In this document: positions 31,240-43,457 of the stretch, one piece after another
Numbering within the stretch: position 1 is the stretch's first letter
Layout of the letters: each line of letters begins with the position of its first letter
Origin: Tanypteryx hageni
Lineage: Eukaryota; Arthropoda; Insecta; Odonata; Petaluridae
Length of the DNA stretch: 64,000 nucleotides
Assembly (NCBI GenBank): GCA_028673005.1
Contig: CM054116.1
Location: 17,989,840 to 18,053,839 of the forward strand
Direction of reading: 5' to 3'
The notes under the pieces: model-generated
The model's input: only the letters and a program-made list of their open reading frames with translations
Told to the model about the DNA's origin: nothing
Databases searched by the model: none
Program-made: the position numbers and the translations under genes

Positions 31240-32599
31240 ACAATGCGTTGATTAATTTTAACAAGTTTAATTAATTTAACAAAAATCCGGAAAGTGGTTT
31301 CTGGGATTAAAGATACGGACGGACGGTGGCGACATACCCATAAGGCGTACCGCTGCTGTCACTTAGTTGGTAAAGAACGCATTAAAACTACACTTTTTGG
31401 TACATGTATCTCCAAGAAGCACTAAAATAATTTAATAATCTCCATTGGGGAAGAAACGAATGAGGGATGATAGTTGTGGTTACGGAGTGCGTTCGGGTTT
31501 GTTTAAAATAATTCCTTTTATGTTCATAATAAAAATACGTTTCCTCAAAAAAGAGATACGAATAGAAAATTCAGTGAAAACTCTCTCCTCTTATCCCCTG
31601 TAAATGGACGACTCGCAAATCAAAGATTTATAACCGATTGTCATTTTTAAGAAAGATACAAAGTATTGTAATGAGAGACGGCGGAGAGAAAAATTATGAT
31701 TAAAGGTTAAACGAGTCATTGAAATTATATTAGAATTTTTATTTTATTACGAAATGATTAATTTTCTTTTTCATTTTTTTCAGGCCATCTCACGTCGCTG
31801 CATCAAAATTCACTGTAAAATGAATATTTGTTGTACAATAAAAATGTATTTATTTACGGAAAAAATAAATCTTGTTTTGAATACGTCTAATAAAAATGTA
31901 TTTTACATCGATGGTTGAGTAAATATATAGTCTATATGAGTCTATATGCACAGCCGTAGGGAGTGTTTTTAGCGCCCTTGGCAAATCCTTCATTTTCCGC
32001 CTTTAATTAAAATATAGACATAAATCAATTTATCAACATTTAATAACTTTGCGTTTTGGTATTCAATTGTTAAAATAGCAAAGGAATTGAGTCGTGTCTG
32101 CGTCACTGATGATTTGCGAAAGTTTTTGATAATTAAGTATTGCTCTATGTAGCAGGAAGCGTTAATTGCCGAAGTGATCTTACACAAGGAAGGGAAAACC
32201 TCCGCGGCGTGTTCTCAATGAGACATAATATCCTAAAAGAAGAATTCACACTAGTAAATTTAATGAATTCCTCATAATTAACTGCTAGTCGCTAAATATT
32301 ATCCTCGGCAACGTATCATTTCGTACTGCAAAAAAATAACTGAAAGTACGATATAAATACATTGACGTACATCTTCCGATGGCTGGCGTTTTGTGCTGGT
32401 TAGAATTAATGAAGGACTTCGACTTCAAGTAAAACCTTACAGCATGAGAAACACTGCGTCACAACCAGACGCAGCATAAAATGCGTAGTGCAACAGTATG
32501 ACGTCGCTGGTATAGATCGAGTCCTCTACATTAGTTTCAATGCGTAACGCGGTACAACATTTTTCTGAAGTGTTTCTTAGGCCTGGTTGGACGCGCTGC
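31240..32599. other. No gene recognised (U1)
   Basis: AT-rich spacer shared by all units. A minus-strand frame at 31990-32187 (MCKITSAINASCYIEQYLII) is present in every copy with one or two changes, but shows no family motif. Confidence 0.35.
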
Positions 32600-32788
32600 G
32601 TTATCGGATACTATAAACACATTATCGGAAGTTATAGACACATTATTGTTAGTTATAAACCAAGTATCGGTAGTCATAAATACATTATTGGCAGTTATAA
32701 ACAAAGTATCAGTAGTTATGAACAAAATATCAGTAGTTATAAACAAACTATCAGTAGTTATAAACACATTATCGTGAATTATAGATTA
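32600..32788. repeat. 21-bp minisatellite, 9 units, U1
   Basis: Nine imperfect 21-bp units of the type ATTATCGGTAGTTATAAACA. Because 21 is a multiple of three, both strands give a spurious repetitive frame (IIGSYKH-type and FITTDT-type heptads). U2 and Ui have seven units; U1 and U3 have nine. Confidence 0.95.
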
Positions 32789-32823
32789 TTGATAATTATA
32801 AACAATACTAACCCTACCCTGTA

Positions 32824-33258
32824 ATGGAAGAAAACTCTCAGGAAGTAGTAAATTAAAATGGGATACAGAGTGAACTAAATGATGTAGTTTCCAGAACAAG
32901 AAAGAAAATAACCTCGATAACCGACGAAAAAATTGATGTATTTAAAAATATGAGAGAACAAGGTGAGTCAGCGGTTAAAATGGCAAAAAACTTGGGCGTA
33001 TCTTTGTCTGTTGTGTACAAACTAATGAGGAGAATACACGAAGCTGAGGAAAATATGGAAGAAGTTGATTTAACACGGAAGAAGCCTGGACCCAAACCGC
33101 AATAAGTTTCTAGATTATCGGACAAAATATGTGAAATTATCCAAGCAGACTGCTCATTGACACAAAAAGGCATTCAATAAAAGTTGAGAGAATATGACTT
33201 CATCTGCACACAGTCTACTATATCGACGAATCTAAAAAATATTTGCATTACTAGAAAA
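32824..33258 (+). pseudogene. Truncated Tc1-like transposase N-terminus, U1
   Basis: From the ATG at 32824 (MEENSQEVVN, stop) the frame continues with ITDEKIDVFKNMREQGESAV and KMAKNLGVSLSVVYKLMRRI, a helix-turn-helix. It then gives the linker RKKPGPKPQ, and the second helix-turn-helix region CSLTQKGIQ-stop-KLREYDF, ending in ITRKRI. This order matches the paired DNA-binding part of Tc1/IS630-type transposases. Three in-frame stops are present, and the catalytic domain is missing. At 33259 the sequence switches to hAT-associated DNA. Confidence 0.72.
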
Positions 33259-33884
33259 AGAATTTTAATAAGTAAAAGAATATAAGCTTGCAGGTTGAAA
33301 TATCCATTTTTCCATGTTAACTTATGGGGAATGGAAATCATTCTCAGGGATCGAACCAGGTCTAGTTTGGAATTATGTTTTTGCAAATGACTTTTACTTT
33401 AAGAACCGAACATTCGTATTAAATATCAATCTTCTAGCTACTCAGAAAATTAGTTAAAAATAGCATTACAGTTCCACTTTTCCACCCACCGATGACAACT
33501 ACGAAGTCATTTTTATATATTAGATTCAATTAATGGCAGCAATATTGCCCAAGCACAACCGCATTCTTCCATTTGCTAATTAAATTCACCCTTTTGGCAT
33601 AAAACTCAACTTTAGACATAGAAACATTTTTAACCTTTCGCCATATAAAGCGATTTTGCTCTGTGACTAAACATACCCAATGCTAGGCCATGGAATCAAG
33701 GATGGGGAAGTTTGTCACTTCATATACTAATCATTTTTTGATGGCTATGGCACAAAGTGGCTTCACATGGTGCACTAGAAAAAGTTAGAAGTTGTTGCAA
33801 GCAAAGCCAGTGCAATTAACATTGGTTATTTTACTGCGGGAAAAATCCGTATATTTATCTCATATTTCGCTCTTTCTTATTCAT

Positions 33885-35120
33885 TACTCATTCACAAGGA
33901 TGTAATTCAAATAAGTTAGATATTTTTTTGACACATGAAAATCGGCTGCGTAACGAAGAGTGTATCAAGTCACACATCGCAATATTTGCTACTTTAGCCC
34001 TCCTATATGAACTTTCCGAAAATTTTTAATAATTGCCTTAATAGTACCAACTGTGATACAGATTTCACTCAAGCCATTAAAATCATGCACTTCATGGTTA
34101 AGACGATGGGAAGAACAATGAACAAACATTGCTTTTGGGTGTAAAGATATAATTTCTTGCTTTCCAACCATTGCAGAATATCCATCATTTCCCTGACCAA
34201 CTAAAATTGCCATTTGCAATTTAAATTAATTAATATCTCTCTGATAATTCCTTCTGCACTGCGATCTGATATCCGAATAAACCCAAGAAAAATTATTCGC
34301 GAATACGAGTTTGTCCAGTGATAAACTTGGGAAATATAACCCCTATTGATGATAATTGTACTATTCCCCCAATATCAGTCATTTCTTCGGTCTAAATGGA
34401 AATCCCTTCGAATGCATTTCCTGCAGCAACTAAATCATCTCTCAAAATACACCCACAAATTTCTATTATTTATTTCGAGTTCTCATAGATGTGTATTTAG
34501 CGTTTGCATTGCAAGTAATTAAATGTTTTTGTTTCATCACCTGCCTCAATCCGAAAGATTGAAGATTTCCTTAATTGTTAGTTTTACCTAGTAATGCAAT
34601 ATCAAAACAATACTTATTGAATACAGTATTGCTCTATTTTCCTCTTTTGCATCGGCAACTAATTTGTTTTGCAGCATTTGTTTCGAAGGACTTTTCTCTT
34701 TCATTATTGAAATAGAGTGATCGACTTCTGTTTGTGAAGTTTTATGACAGTGGGTTTTGTCATGGGAACTTGCGGCTTCATGAAATTTTTTGTATTAATG
34801 AAAGAATATCGAAATTCCCTATTCGCCCTTTGAGGAAAAAGTATACAAACTTGACATAGAGCAGCCTTTAAAAGTGTACATTAAGTTAACCAAGGAGTAT
34901 GCTGAGTAAGCAACGGTAGACGGAAAGGTCGAATATTTTCACTATCATGCTTAAAGTCATAAGTCGGTGAAGATGTCCAGCATTTGCTCAAGATTTCATA
35001 TTTAAATTCACTAATCATACTTTGTGGCCTTTCATCTACCCTTACACAATCCAATATCAAAATGTTCACTAACTTCTGAAGCGACATCATAGATCTCAAG
35101 TTGATCATCAACTTCATCAA
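33885..35120 (-). pseudogene. hAT (ZMYM1-like) transposase pseudogene across the U1/U2 boundary
   Basis: On the minus strand the 5' end (35120-34881) holds the TTF region (TYDFKHDSENIRPFRLPLLT, then HTPWLT). The middle carries KSFETNAAKQ-like and EENRAILYSIS-like blocks. The 3' end (34219-33989) carries DGYSAMVGKQEIISLHPKAM and FVHCSSHRLNHEVHDFNG. Relative to the copies at 7.4-8.2 kb and 56.7-57.9 kb, it lacks about 15 bp encoding the G-G-V-Q-A-K segment. Multiple stops and shifts. No C-terminal dimerisation domain is seen in any array copy. Confidence 0.72.
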
Positions 35121-35912
35121 TTCCTGGATCCAATTTCGTTTTTATTTAAATAATGCGTAATATATATAGAGTTTTATTGCTGTTATTGAGAAAATATTTA
35201 TATACGAAATTCATTTTCATTACTACCATTGGCTACAAAACGTAACATGGAGCTCGTAAAAATATACAAATAAGGATGTGCACTATGGCAAAGCAAATAA
35301 AATTAAATACAACACAAAACATAATGAAATGTTATATTTTTAATTCATTTGTTCATTAAACCAAATAAGAAAAACGCCTTAAAATTAACCTACCTTCTTA
35401 TTGAAGTTAACTGGGAGTTAATAATTTTCTAACAGAAAAATATTCAGTTAAATAGGTTTATGAGCAAATCTTTAAAAAAGCGATTCCTGCTATGGTACCG
35501 CTATTCTTATCCCTAAAGACCTGCTCCTGCAGGATAATTATTTGTGTAAAATAACCGTGCACATTTTCAAAATTCAACTGAAGACAGGCCAACCTATTTA
35601 GAAAATATAATATGCTATCTGAAATTATCCGGGGTTGCTCGGGTTTTTAAGTCAAGACAGACAGTTGTGAGGAAGATTTGAGAATAAAATCAAGTAATGA
35701 AACCAAGTTAATTTAAATTGTAATGCTTGATGTTACGCAATATTTCATGTCTTCCCATATTTTGCCCAAATAAATAAATTTTCTCGCATCCTTTATCGGC
35801 GACTAACTTAGTTTGTAGTTAACTAACTTTGTATCTTTTTTCAAATAATCATGATAAACAATCGATGGAATAACTTTTAAAAGATAGTTATTTCACTCGA
35901 ATGGATTTCCAG

Positions 35913-36173
35913 TTGAAGAAACTGCATCATATTATGTGTTCATGAATATCAAAAAAATTTAAACCTTGGGCAGGAATTGCACGCTCTAGGGAAGCAACCG
36001 GTGGAAACACGTTTGAAGATATAGTCAAATTTAGCTTAACAATACCCATCCCATGCAAAGGCTGATTCTGTGGGTTTAATTTGTCACGTGAATATTTTAT
36101 AGTGAAACCTATGAAACAAAACGTGTTCCCGGACTTTGAAATCGATTTGGCGATAAATGATTTGTTTGTATAA
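35913..36173 (+). pseudogene. Broken 86-codon open segment, U2
   Basis: Carries the same premature TGA and the same frameshift as U1. The lesions therefore pre-date the U1/U2 split, or were restored only in the inverted copy. Confidence 0.6.
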
Positions 36174-36273
36174 CATGGAAAGTGTTGTTATAATAAAATA
36201 AGCAAAAATTGACTAAATTGATGCATGCAAATGTTCAGTTGAAGAGAAGCAAAAAGGACATATAGGTATTTAA

Positions 36274-36516
36274 ATGAGGAAGAAGTTGACGATTATATTT
36301 TGGTCGAAATTAAAAAATTGTTATAGAAGTTTTCTTATTGTACCTTCTTGGATATGTTTTAATTCCTTAATTTCATATGTAAATGAAGAAACAAATTTCG
36401 CTGTCAATTATAGGGAACGAATACATATATTCCTAACAAATAAAAGTATTGCAGGAGATGGAAATCGGCGATTTCATGGGAATCCGTTGATAGTAGCCGA
36501 GATCGTATTTAATTGA
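36274..36516 (+). CDS. 80-aa open frame of unknown function, U2
   Basis: Nucleotide-identical to the U1 frame over its full length by eye (MRKKLTIIFWSKLKNCYRSF to IVAEIVFN), while flanking DNA on both sides shows substitutions. Confidence 0.35.
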   Translation: MRKKLTIIFWSKLKNCYRSFLIVPSWICFNSLISYVNEETNFAVNYRERIHIFLTNKSIAGDGNRRFHGNPLIVAEIVFN

Positions 36517-36686
36517 GAAGATATATTGGAAACACTAATTGACTAATTTTTCTCCGAATTAATTATTTGAGCGTAAACTATACTTAAAATGCAATTTGAA
36601 AATAACGATTCAAATATGACGCCATAAATTCCCATTAAAAGCACCAAATCAATGCAGTCGTAATATATACGATATCAGTTCCCATT

Positions 36687-37163
36687 TAAAAGCATTGATC
36701 TTGTCAGTATGGTTTTAGCATTTGGCATTGTTGAAAAGAGGAATAAAATCTTTTTTATGTTATAAAAATCAGTTATTTAAGCTATTTCGGCACGGATATT
36801 AATTCTGCTTTAAAAAATAAGCAACTCTACTATGTGATACTTGAACAAATCTCAGGAAAGAACTGATATAAAAGTTGTCTCGCGTAATTTTTAATAAATA
36901 AACATTCATTTTGTATGTAATAATTGTATCTAGCTACGTATATCATATAAGATTTACGGCAAGGGAGAGTGGCCTCGGGATTCCCTAGAAGTAACAATGA
37001 CCCCTCTAAAGAAGAAGCCAAAGAAGCCTTCTGTCACACACTTTGCGTATGCGCGAGCCCAAGGTCAGATTGTTCTACTATCAGCAAACACATGTTGTTC
37101 ATTGCTCGATGCTGTCGGTCTTCAGTTGTTCGACCAACTACGTGAACAAGCACATCTGCACTC
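36687..37163 (+). other. 476-bp segment present in U2/U3 but absent from U1
   Basis: Inserted between CAGTTCCCATTT and the ATG of the MADF-like frame. It contains an ATG-led frame from 36997 (MTPLKKKPKKPSVTHFAYAR, then QIVLLSANTCCSLLDAVGLQ) that runs 66 codons into the MADF-like region in another frame. No target duplication or terminal repeats, so it may equally be a deletion in U1. No product recognised. Confidence 0.55.
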
Positions 37164-37310
37164 ATGGAGTGGACAAAAGCAAATACAATCAAACTAATTG
37201 AATTTTATGAAAAATATTCAGTTTTATCGGATGATACCTCTAGCGAACATAAACAAGCAAATTATCGCATTGAAGCGCTAAGCGAAATCGGGTCATTAGT
37301 ATTTAGCTAA
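37164..37310 (+). CDS. MADF-like domain fragment, U2
   Basis: Same 48-codon frame as in U1 from the ATG at 37164, with one visible residue change (Ala to Glu in YRIEALSEIG). The upstream extension seen in U1 is replaced by the 476-bp segment. Confidence 0.42.
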   Translation: MEWTKANTIKLIEFYEKYSVLSDDTSSEHKQANYRIEALSEIGSLVFS

Positions 37311-40300
37311 AATCGGTCGATTATCCGTAATTTCGAAATATTTGCTTTAATATTTGATGAATGTAAAAACGTACTGGAATAAACGTTGTAGCAAATTTAA
37401 TTTTGTACGAAGTTCGTTTAAAACATTTCCCCATATAATGCATCGTTTAAGAGATATGTTTATGACATATTTTTTTATCTTACCCCACCACTCCACCTAC
37501 CGGCGACTATTGTAAACACATTACACTTACGTCTTATGAACGCTCCTTTTTATTTTTTTAACTGTTGGAGCTTTGTGGCTATAGCCAAAATTAGAAGGCG
37601 ATGGTTTGAGTTTATTTCTTCTCTTCGTCAAGTCTTTAAATCCGTCTCGCAGTTCCTTGAAATATTTATTATCATTTAACCTATTTGGAATTTGTTAGAA
37701 ATATTACTGGCATAGAGAAGGTCATGTGGTGGCCACATTAGATTTTTAAATGTGTAACGGAAATTAATAATGGTAAATAACCCATTTCAATTTACACAAT
37801 TTACCTTTGTTTGATAACACATGTTCATGCCTTATGGAATTGCGAATGTTTTATGTTTTTTATTAAATATGTAATGGATATCAATTATGGCCAAGAACTC
37901 TTTTCAATGCACATATATATATTTTTCCTTTCTTATTGTATGCACATATATCTTATGGAAGTGAGAATGTTTGTATTTTTAAATGAAAATGTAATGGATA
38001 TTTTGAATTTCATCAGCTACATAATATTTGTTTTTTCCATAGCGAATTCCCGTTTTGTACGTTCATTATGTAGATGTGTTCTTTTAATTGTAAAAATCGT
38101 TTAATTAATTTAATGACGGCGCAATAATACTCTCTCTTTGTTTCTCGTGAATTGCATTGTTAGGGACGCTCGGTTGTCTAGGCAACGGCTACTGCGATAG
38201 AACGTTATGGGACAAAGGCGTAAATCATTCGCTTCTCTCAGAATGGAACCAAATATCAAGGTAATAGAAAAAAATAATGTTTATAATAGTTATCGTTTTG
38301 TAGCTTAGTAGCTGACGACATTGTTCCAGGCTCGTATGATTTTTTTCGGAAGGAGCTGGAGAAAGTTGGATTGCATAGGTCAAGCTTTTTTTTACAGAGA
38401 TGTGGGTTTAAGAGGTAAACGTTTTAGGTTCTCGGTTTTATTTGACATAAAATACGCCATAAAATGCAATTCGTTTGTAAGTGGTGCACACGGATGAAAG
38501 GTAAGCGTAAAGCAAAGCAGCGGTGAAATCGAGAGACGTGACCTATCATTTGCATGGAGTGCACTAATTGATATCAGCGGATCTCGGGGGTATACCGTTT
38601 TATATTCACCGCGTGGGGGAGGTTTTTAGTCATGTTCGGAAGTCCTTAGCAGAAAACTATCGCAAAAATAATCGCTGCGAGCATAACGGTCATTTTCGAA
38701 GACCGGTGGCGCAATTATGAAGCCTGCATAAGAATTTTCGTAGCACAGTCAGGAGATGAAACTAACATTGTGGCAGGGTCTAATGTAATTCATTCCCGAT
38801 CCCATTTCAATGCAAGGAGCAAGTATTCTCGTGCGAGTTTATCTAGTACTTATGTCTTTACCGAATCGATGCTTAAGCAAGTCAGGAAAGTGTATCACAA
38901 ATAGGCGCGTCCCGTTCGATATAGTGTATGAAACTAAACGATACGATTTGAACGAACGCACGGCATAGAACTGCAAAACACCACGATCCTATTTTATCTC
39001 TCCGTCGACTAAAAATCCCTTCACTTCCTGACTTGGTGCATTAATAAACACATTACGTAATTTTATTTAGTACATATTGCAAAACGATACAGAAGAAATG
39101 ATTCCAGGTAAATATTCAATTTTTATTTACGCAGGTATTTATTTTCTAATCAGTTTTAATCAACCAAACAATCGACAATTATTTTAAACGTACCCACCTC
39201 ACATCAGATCATTAGTTGTAATATTTACGTTTCCGTTCTTTCTTCATCTTAGATATCCCCTTTTCCTTCTGCTTACTTAATCATTCATGCCCGCGTAAGG
39301 AATTCAATGTATTTATGTAGCTACATATAGCAGATTTACTTCCGTAACCAACAAGTTTGTTAACGTTGACAACTATTAGGCAGCTCTGCATGAATTTCTC
39401 TAACTTCAGAGCGAATTACAAATTATTTGTTTCCCGATAACGGCCACTCCTACCATAAAAATGTATACGGAACGAAATACTGTACTAGTTCTACAGGTTC
39501 TGTTTGAAAACCTTTTTGATATGACTAATATTTTACGAGACATGACGGAGAGCTCATTTTTTGTCACCACTAAAGTGGTGCCCCTGATTGACTTCCGAGA
39601 TTCATTTATGTGTTTTTCATGTTCACTCATTCTTGATCTCATTCTAAATCTTAGATCACCATAACTCCGTTTATGTTATCATGATAGTCACGATGTACCA
39701 CTCTTATTTTTCCCACAGGGCGCCCTCTACAACATCAAATCCAAGACCATCATTGTTTTATTGACGCTTCTCCGTATTTTCATAACGATTGAGATAATCA
39801 AAATTTTGAAAGTATCCCTTATCACTTATATATTGCTGGATGCTTTATTTAACGACAAAATTCTCAAAATTATAAACAGTGTATTTTTCAAATTAAAAAA
39901 ATATATTTGCTTTATTTATCGACTGGGGATGAGGAAAATTTCAAATTTTTATCGAAAGTTAGAAAACAGTATTTGGGCGACGTGGGATGGCTTCCTGATA
40001 ACAAACTTCATAGAAACACGTAAGTATTGCAGAATACTTTAATCAGTAATGGTGGGAAAGCCCTCGAAATTATTTTCCACTTTATATTTACGTATTTAGT
40101 AACCGGCGTTGCTCGACAATATGGTTATTTAATCGCGGTTAATACATGTGATTTCATTTTTTTTACTTTTAGATGAAATTCCACTGGAAATGTGGGAGTA
40201 CGTCCAGCCTCTACTCCTAGAAGGGAAACATTAAGGGGTTGGTACCCTCCGCCGAGAAATTGGCTCTGAACCCGATGTATAAACCCTGCCAAGATGATGG

Positions 40301-40311
40301 AGAGAACGACG
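37311..40311. other. U2 spacer with two ~115-bp repeats and exon-like segments
   Basis: Contains two ~115-bp repeats (37741-37995) and no SINE. It then has a deletion junction at about 38100 relative to U1, the equivalent of the 72-codon segment with its ATG lost (near 38686), and the predicted exon at 39719-40019 with intact acceptor and GTAAGT donor. Nothing else recognised. Confidence 0.5.
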
Positions 40312-40405
40312 ACGTCGCACTGGATGCGGCTTCCGGTGCCGCCTGCGTAGGCTGGCACGTTCCTTCCTACGCAGGCGGCGCCCGAAGCTGCATCCAGTGC
40401 GACGT
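40312..40405. other. GC-rich near-palindrome, U2
   Basis: As in U1, but the centre reads GGCACGTTCC, so the innermost CACGTG palindrome is broken by one substitution. The outer 20-nt arms are retained with one mismatch (GCTGCATCC). Confidence 0.92.
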
Positions 40406-40622
40406 ATCGACCCCTGAAGAAGAGCTTTGGGATCGAAACGTCGGATTGCCATGCGCCATCATACGCAGCAGCTACCGGCAGCAGCACCCAGCGCTACGCT
40501 GGCGATAGCTTCGCCGTAAACGATAACAACACCTTTTACATCGGTTTCAGAGCTCAAGGACCGGACTACATCTTCGAGGGTAGCAAGGCGTGCTCCGATG
40601 CAACCATCCGGATAATTCAAAT
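40351..40622 (+). other. GC3-rich YIGFRA exon-like segment, U2
   Basis: Open throughout to the same GTGAGT donor, with a few substitutions compared with U1. The YIGFRA core and downstream EGSKACSDATIRII are unchanged. Confidence 0.4.
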
Positions 40623-40933
40623 GTGAGTTCGAAATATCAAAATTTTAAAGATGAGAAAAGAATTGCAGTGAAATTCTCGAATGAGAATTAAATGGAATAA
40701 AATGGAACAAAGGAGGGGGAAAAGTAAATGAACAGAAAACTTTATTTATTTTACAATCGGTACGAGTTGGAAAGTCGATATCACCGTGGTGAAATATTTT
40801 TCGATAAAAAGATTCAATAGAACGTCTTCGAGAAAAAAATGTCCTTCTCACTTTAACCTTTGTCGACGTTTAGTTCCGAAACTGCGAGGTGCCCTTTTCG
40901 AAATAAATCACCATATTTTTCTCTCTCTTTTAT

Positions 40934-41131
40934 GTGATCTGTAAAGCATCGATTAAAAAACTCATTCGGATAGAGGACGACATTTGTCCACAAACTTCCG
41001 CGAAACTCATAAATAGGCGATATAGTTACGCAGATAAAAATTGGAGAGCCGCCCAAGCTTACGACCCAGATTTGTACGTGAAGCCCCTAAAGAACGCATT
41101 TGACATCTCCGGGGATTCCACTAGTGAATAA
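40934..41131 (+). other. IK-motif segment B, U2
   Basis: Plus-strand open segment with VICKASIKKLIRIEDD, then RRYSYADKNWRAAQAYDPDL and KPLKNAFDISG, stop at 41129-41131. It opens with GTG, not ATG, after a pyrimidine-rich TTTTTCTCTCTC, so it is better read as an exon than a complete gene. It aligns residue by residue with segment A on the opposite strand: IEDD, RxYS, DK, R-x-A-Q, D-x-x-L and P-[IL]-K-N-A-F are shared. The family is unknown to me. Confidence 0.5.
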
Positions 41132-41322
41132 TATAGTTTTCCTTCTTGTTTATGAACCCGCACGTTCTAGTTGACCCTGGATGGGAAAAGGTGAATCCTG
41201 CGATTTAGTGTGTAAACTGTAGTCTGTGCGCTGCTCTAGGGACAAGAAAGCTTGCGATCTGAGGAAGATGCGAGGCTGAGGGAGACAAAATGGGACATTG
41301 TAAATAATAGCATGTATAATGT

Positions 41323-41574
41323 TCAGAGTTGTTCGAATACAGAAAACGTGTACAACAATGAGAAACAGTATACTCCATAAATGGAGTACACAGAGGCTGC
41401 AAAGGCGTTCTTTATGGGGAATGCGCTCAAAACAGTGTCAATAGATTGGGCGGTTCGTGAACTTTTATCTCCAACACTATAAGTCCTAATTACATATATG
41501 ATCCCGCGGGGTTTTTTGTGGTAATTGTCGTCCTCTATCTGAATAAATCTTTTTATGTGCACCTCACAGATCAT
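41323..41574 (-). other. IK-motif segment A, U2
   Basis: Minus-strand ATG-led segment of 83 codons: MICEVHIKRFIQIEDDNYHK, then IRTYSVGDKSSRTAQSIDTV and PIKNAFAAS, ending in a hydrophobic tail (YGVYCFSLLYTFSVF) that could be a membrane anchor. It is preceded by TTTTTATCTCTC. It is the longest member of the set and faces segment B tail to tail, 190 bp apart. Confidence 0.5.
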
Positions 41575-41707
41575 ATAAGAGCACGAGAGATAAAAATGTG
41601 GATTTTAAATTGTCGCTCGACGATATAATTTTCGTAGCGATAGATGTAAACAAAATATGTGATATTATGACTGGGATTTTCTAGAAATTTTTTCTGCGAA
41701 ACTATAA

Positions 41708-41794
41708 ACTGTTATTATATAGACCGCGGACGACTTTGTGGGAAATGTTGCTCTTTATCCGAATAAATGTTTTGATAAATAACTTACAGAACAT
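41708..41794 (-). other. IK-motif segment C, U2
   Basis: Short member of the set (MFCKLFIKTFIRIKSNISHK), same strand as A and about 220 bp upstream of it in the direction of reading. Together A, B and C make three diverged paralogues within 860 bp. Confidence 0.5.
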
Positions 41795-43268
41795 ATCGTA
41801 TAGGAGCCAGGGAGAGAAAAATACGGTAGCAAATTGTTGCTTGACGGAAGAAACGAGTACACGATTATTTAATTTGGAAGTTATAATTGATGGATGCAGT
41901 TGAAAATCACAATGCGTTGATTAATTTTAACAAGTTTAATTAATTTAACTAAAATCCGGAAAGTGGTTTCTGGGATTAAAAATACGGACGGACGGGAGCG
42001 ACATACCGACAAGGCGTTCCGCTGCTTTCACTTAGTTGGTATAAAATGCATTAAAACTACACTTTTCTGTACAAGTATCTCCAAAAAGCACTAAAATAAT
42101 TTAATAACCTCCATTGGGGAAGAAACGAATGAGGGATGATAGTTGTGGTTTCTGAGTGCGTTCGGGTTTGTTTAAAATAATTCCTTTTAAGTTCATAATA
42201 AAAATACGTCTCCTCAAAAAAGAGATACGAATAGAAAATTCAGTGAAAACTCTCTCCTGTTATCCCCTGTAAATGGACGACTCGCAAATCAAAGATTTAT
42301 AACCGATTGTCATTTTTAAGAAAGATACAAAGTATTGTAATGAGAGACGGCGGAGAGAAAAATTATGATTAAAGGTTAAACGAGTCATTGAAATTATAAT
42401 AGAATATTTATTTTATTACGAAATGATTAATTTTCTTTTTCATTTTTTTCAGGCCATCTCACGTCGCTGCATCAAAATTCACTGTAAAATGAATATTTGT
42501 TGTACAATAAAAATGTATTTATTTAAGGAAAAAATAAATTTTGTTTTGAATACGTCTAATAAAAATGTATTTTACATCGATGGTTGAGTAAATATATAGT
42601 CTTTATGAGTCTATATGCACAGCCGTAGGGAGTGTTTTTAGCGCCCTTGGCAAATCCTTCATTTTCCGCCTTTAATTAAAATATAGACATAAATCAATTT
42701 ATCAACATTTAATAACTTTGCGTTTTGGTATTCAATTGTTAAAATAGCAAAGGAATTGAGTCGTGTCTGCGTCACTGATGATTTGCGAAAGTTTTTGATA
42801 ATTAAGTATTGCTCTATGTAGCAGGAAGCGTTAATTGCCGAAGTGATCTTACACAAGGAAGGGAATACCTCCGCGGCGTGTTCTCAATGAAACATAATAT
42901 CCTAAAAGAAGAATCCACACTAGTAAATTTAATGAATTCCTCATAATTAACTGCTAGTCGCTAAATATTATCCTCGGCAACGTATCATTTCGTACTGCAA
43001 AAAAATAACTGAAAGTACGATATAAATACATTGACGTACATCTTCCGATGGCTGGCGTTTTGTGCTGGTTAGAGTTAATGAAGGACTTCGACTTCAAGTA
43101 AAACCTTACAGCATGAGAAACACTGCGTTACAACCAGACGCAGCATAAAATGCGTAGTGCAACAGTATGACGTCGCTGGTATAGATCGAGTCCTCTACAT
43201 TAGTTTCAATGCGTAACGCGGTACAACCTTTTTCTGAAGTGTTTCTTAGGCCTGGTTGGACGCGCTGC

Positions 43269-43415
43269 GTTATCGGATACTATAAACACATTATCGGAAG
43301 TTATAGACACATTATTGTTAGTTATAAACCAAGTATCGGTAGTCATAAATACATTATTGGCAGTTATAAACAAAGTATCAGTAGTTATAAACACATTATC
43401 GTGAATTATAGATTA
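43269..43415. repeat. 21-bp minisatellite, 7 units, U2
   Basis: Two units (42 bp) fewer than U1 and U3, and the following TTATAGA motif is duplicated by 7 bp. Both differences are shared with the inverted copy. Confidence 0.93.
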
Positions 43416-43457
43416 TAGATTATTGATAATTATAAACAATACTAACCCTACCCTGTA

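Larger units (their letters stand above)
24767..34854 (+). repeat. Array unit U1 (most divergent forward copy)
   Basis: First forward unit. Relative to U2 and U3 it has a 259-bp SINE insertion plus an extra ~115-bp repeat (27.4-27.8 kb) and 169 bp more near 27960-28130. It lacks 476 bp near 26630 and 692 bp near 30945. Its order on the plus strand is: hAT 5' part (minus), 86-codon segment, 80-codon frame, MADF-like frame, 115-bp repeats, exon-like segments, GC-rich palindrome, IK-motif segment C, minisatellite, Tc1-like N-terminus, hAT 3' part (minus). Confidence 0.92.

Noticed and set aside
32600..32788. CRISPR-like array
   Set aside because: Direct 21-bp units without spacers in a eukaryotic repeat; it is a minisatellite.
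32537..32824. Heptad-repeat protein on either strand (SYKHIIG-type or FITTDT-type)
   Set aside because: Generated by the 21-bp minisatellite; both strands are equally open, and unit number varies between copies.
32805..32824. Telomere-like TAACCCTACCCTG
   Set aside because: Only about two degenerate repeats, in the middle of each unit; no telomeric run.
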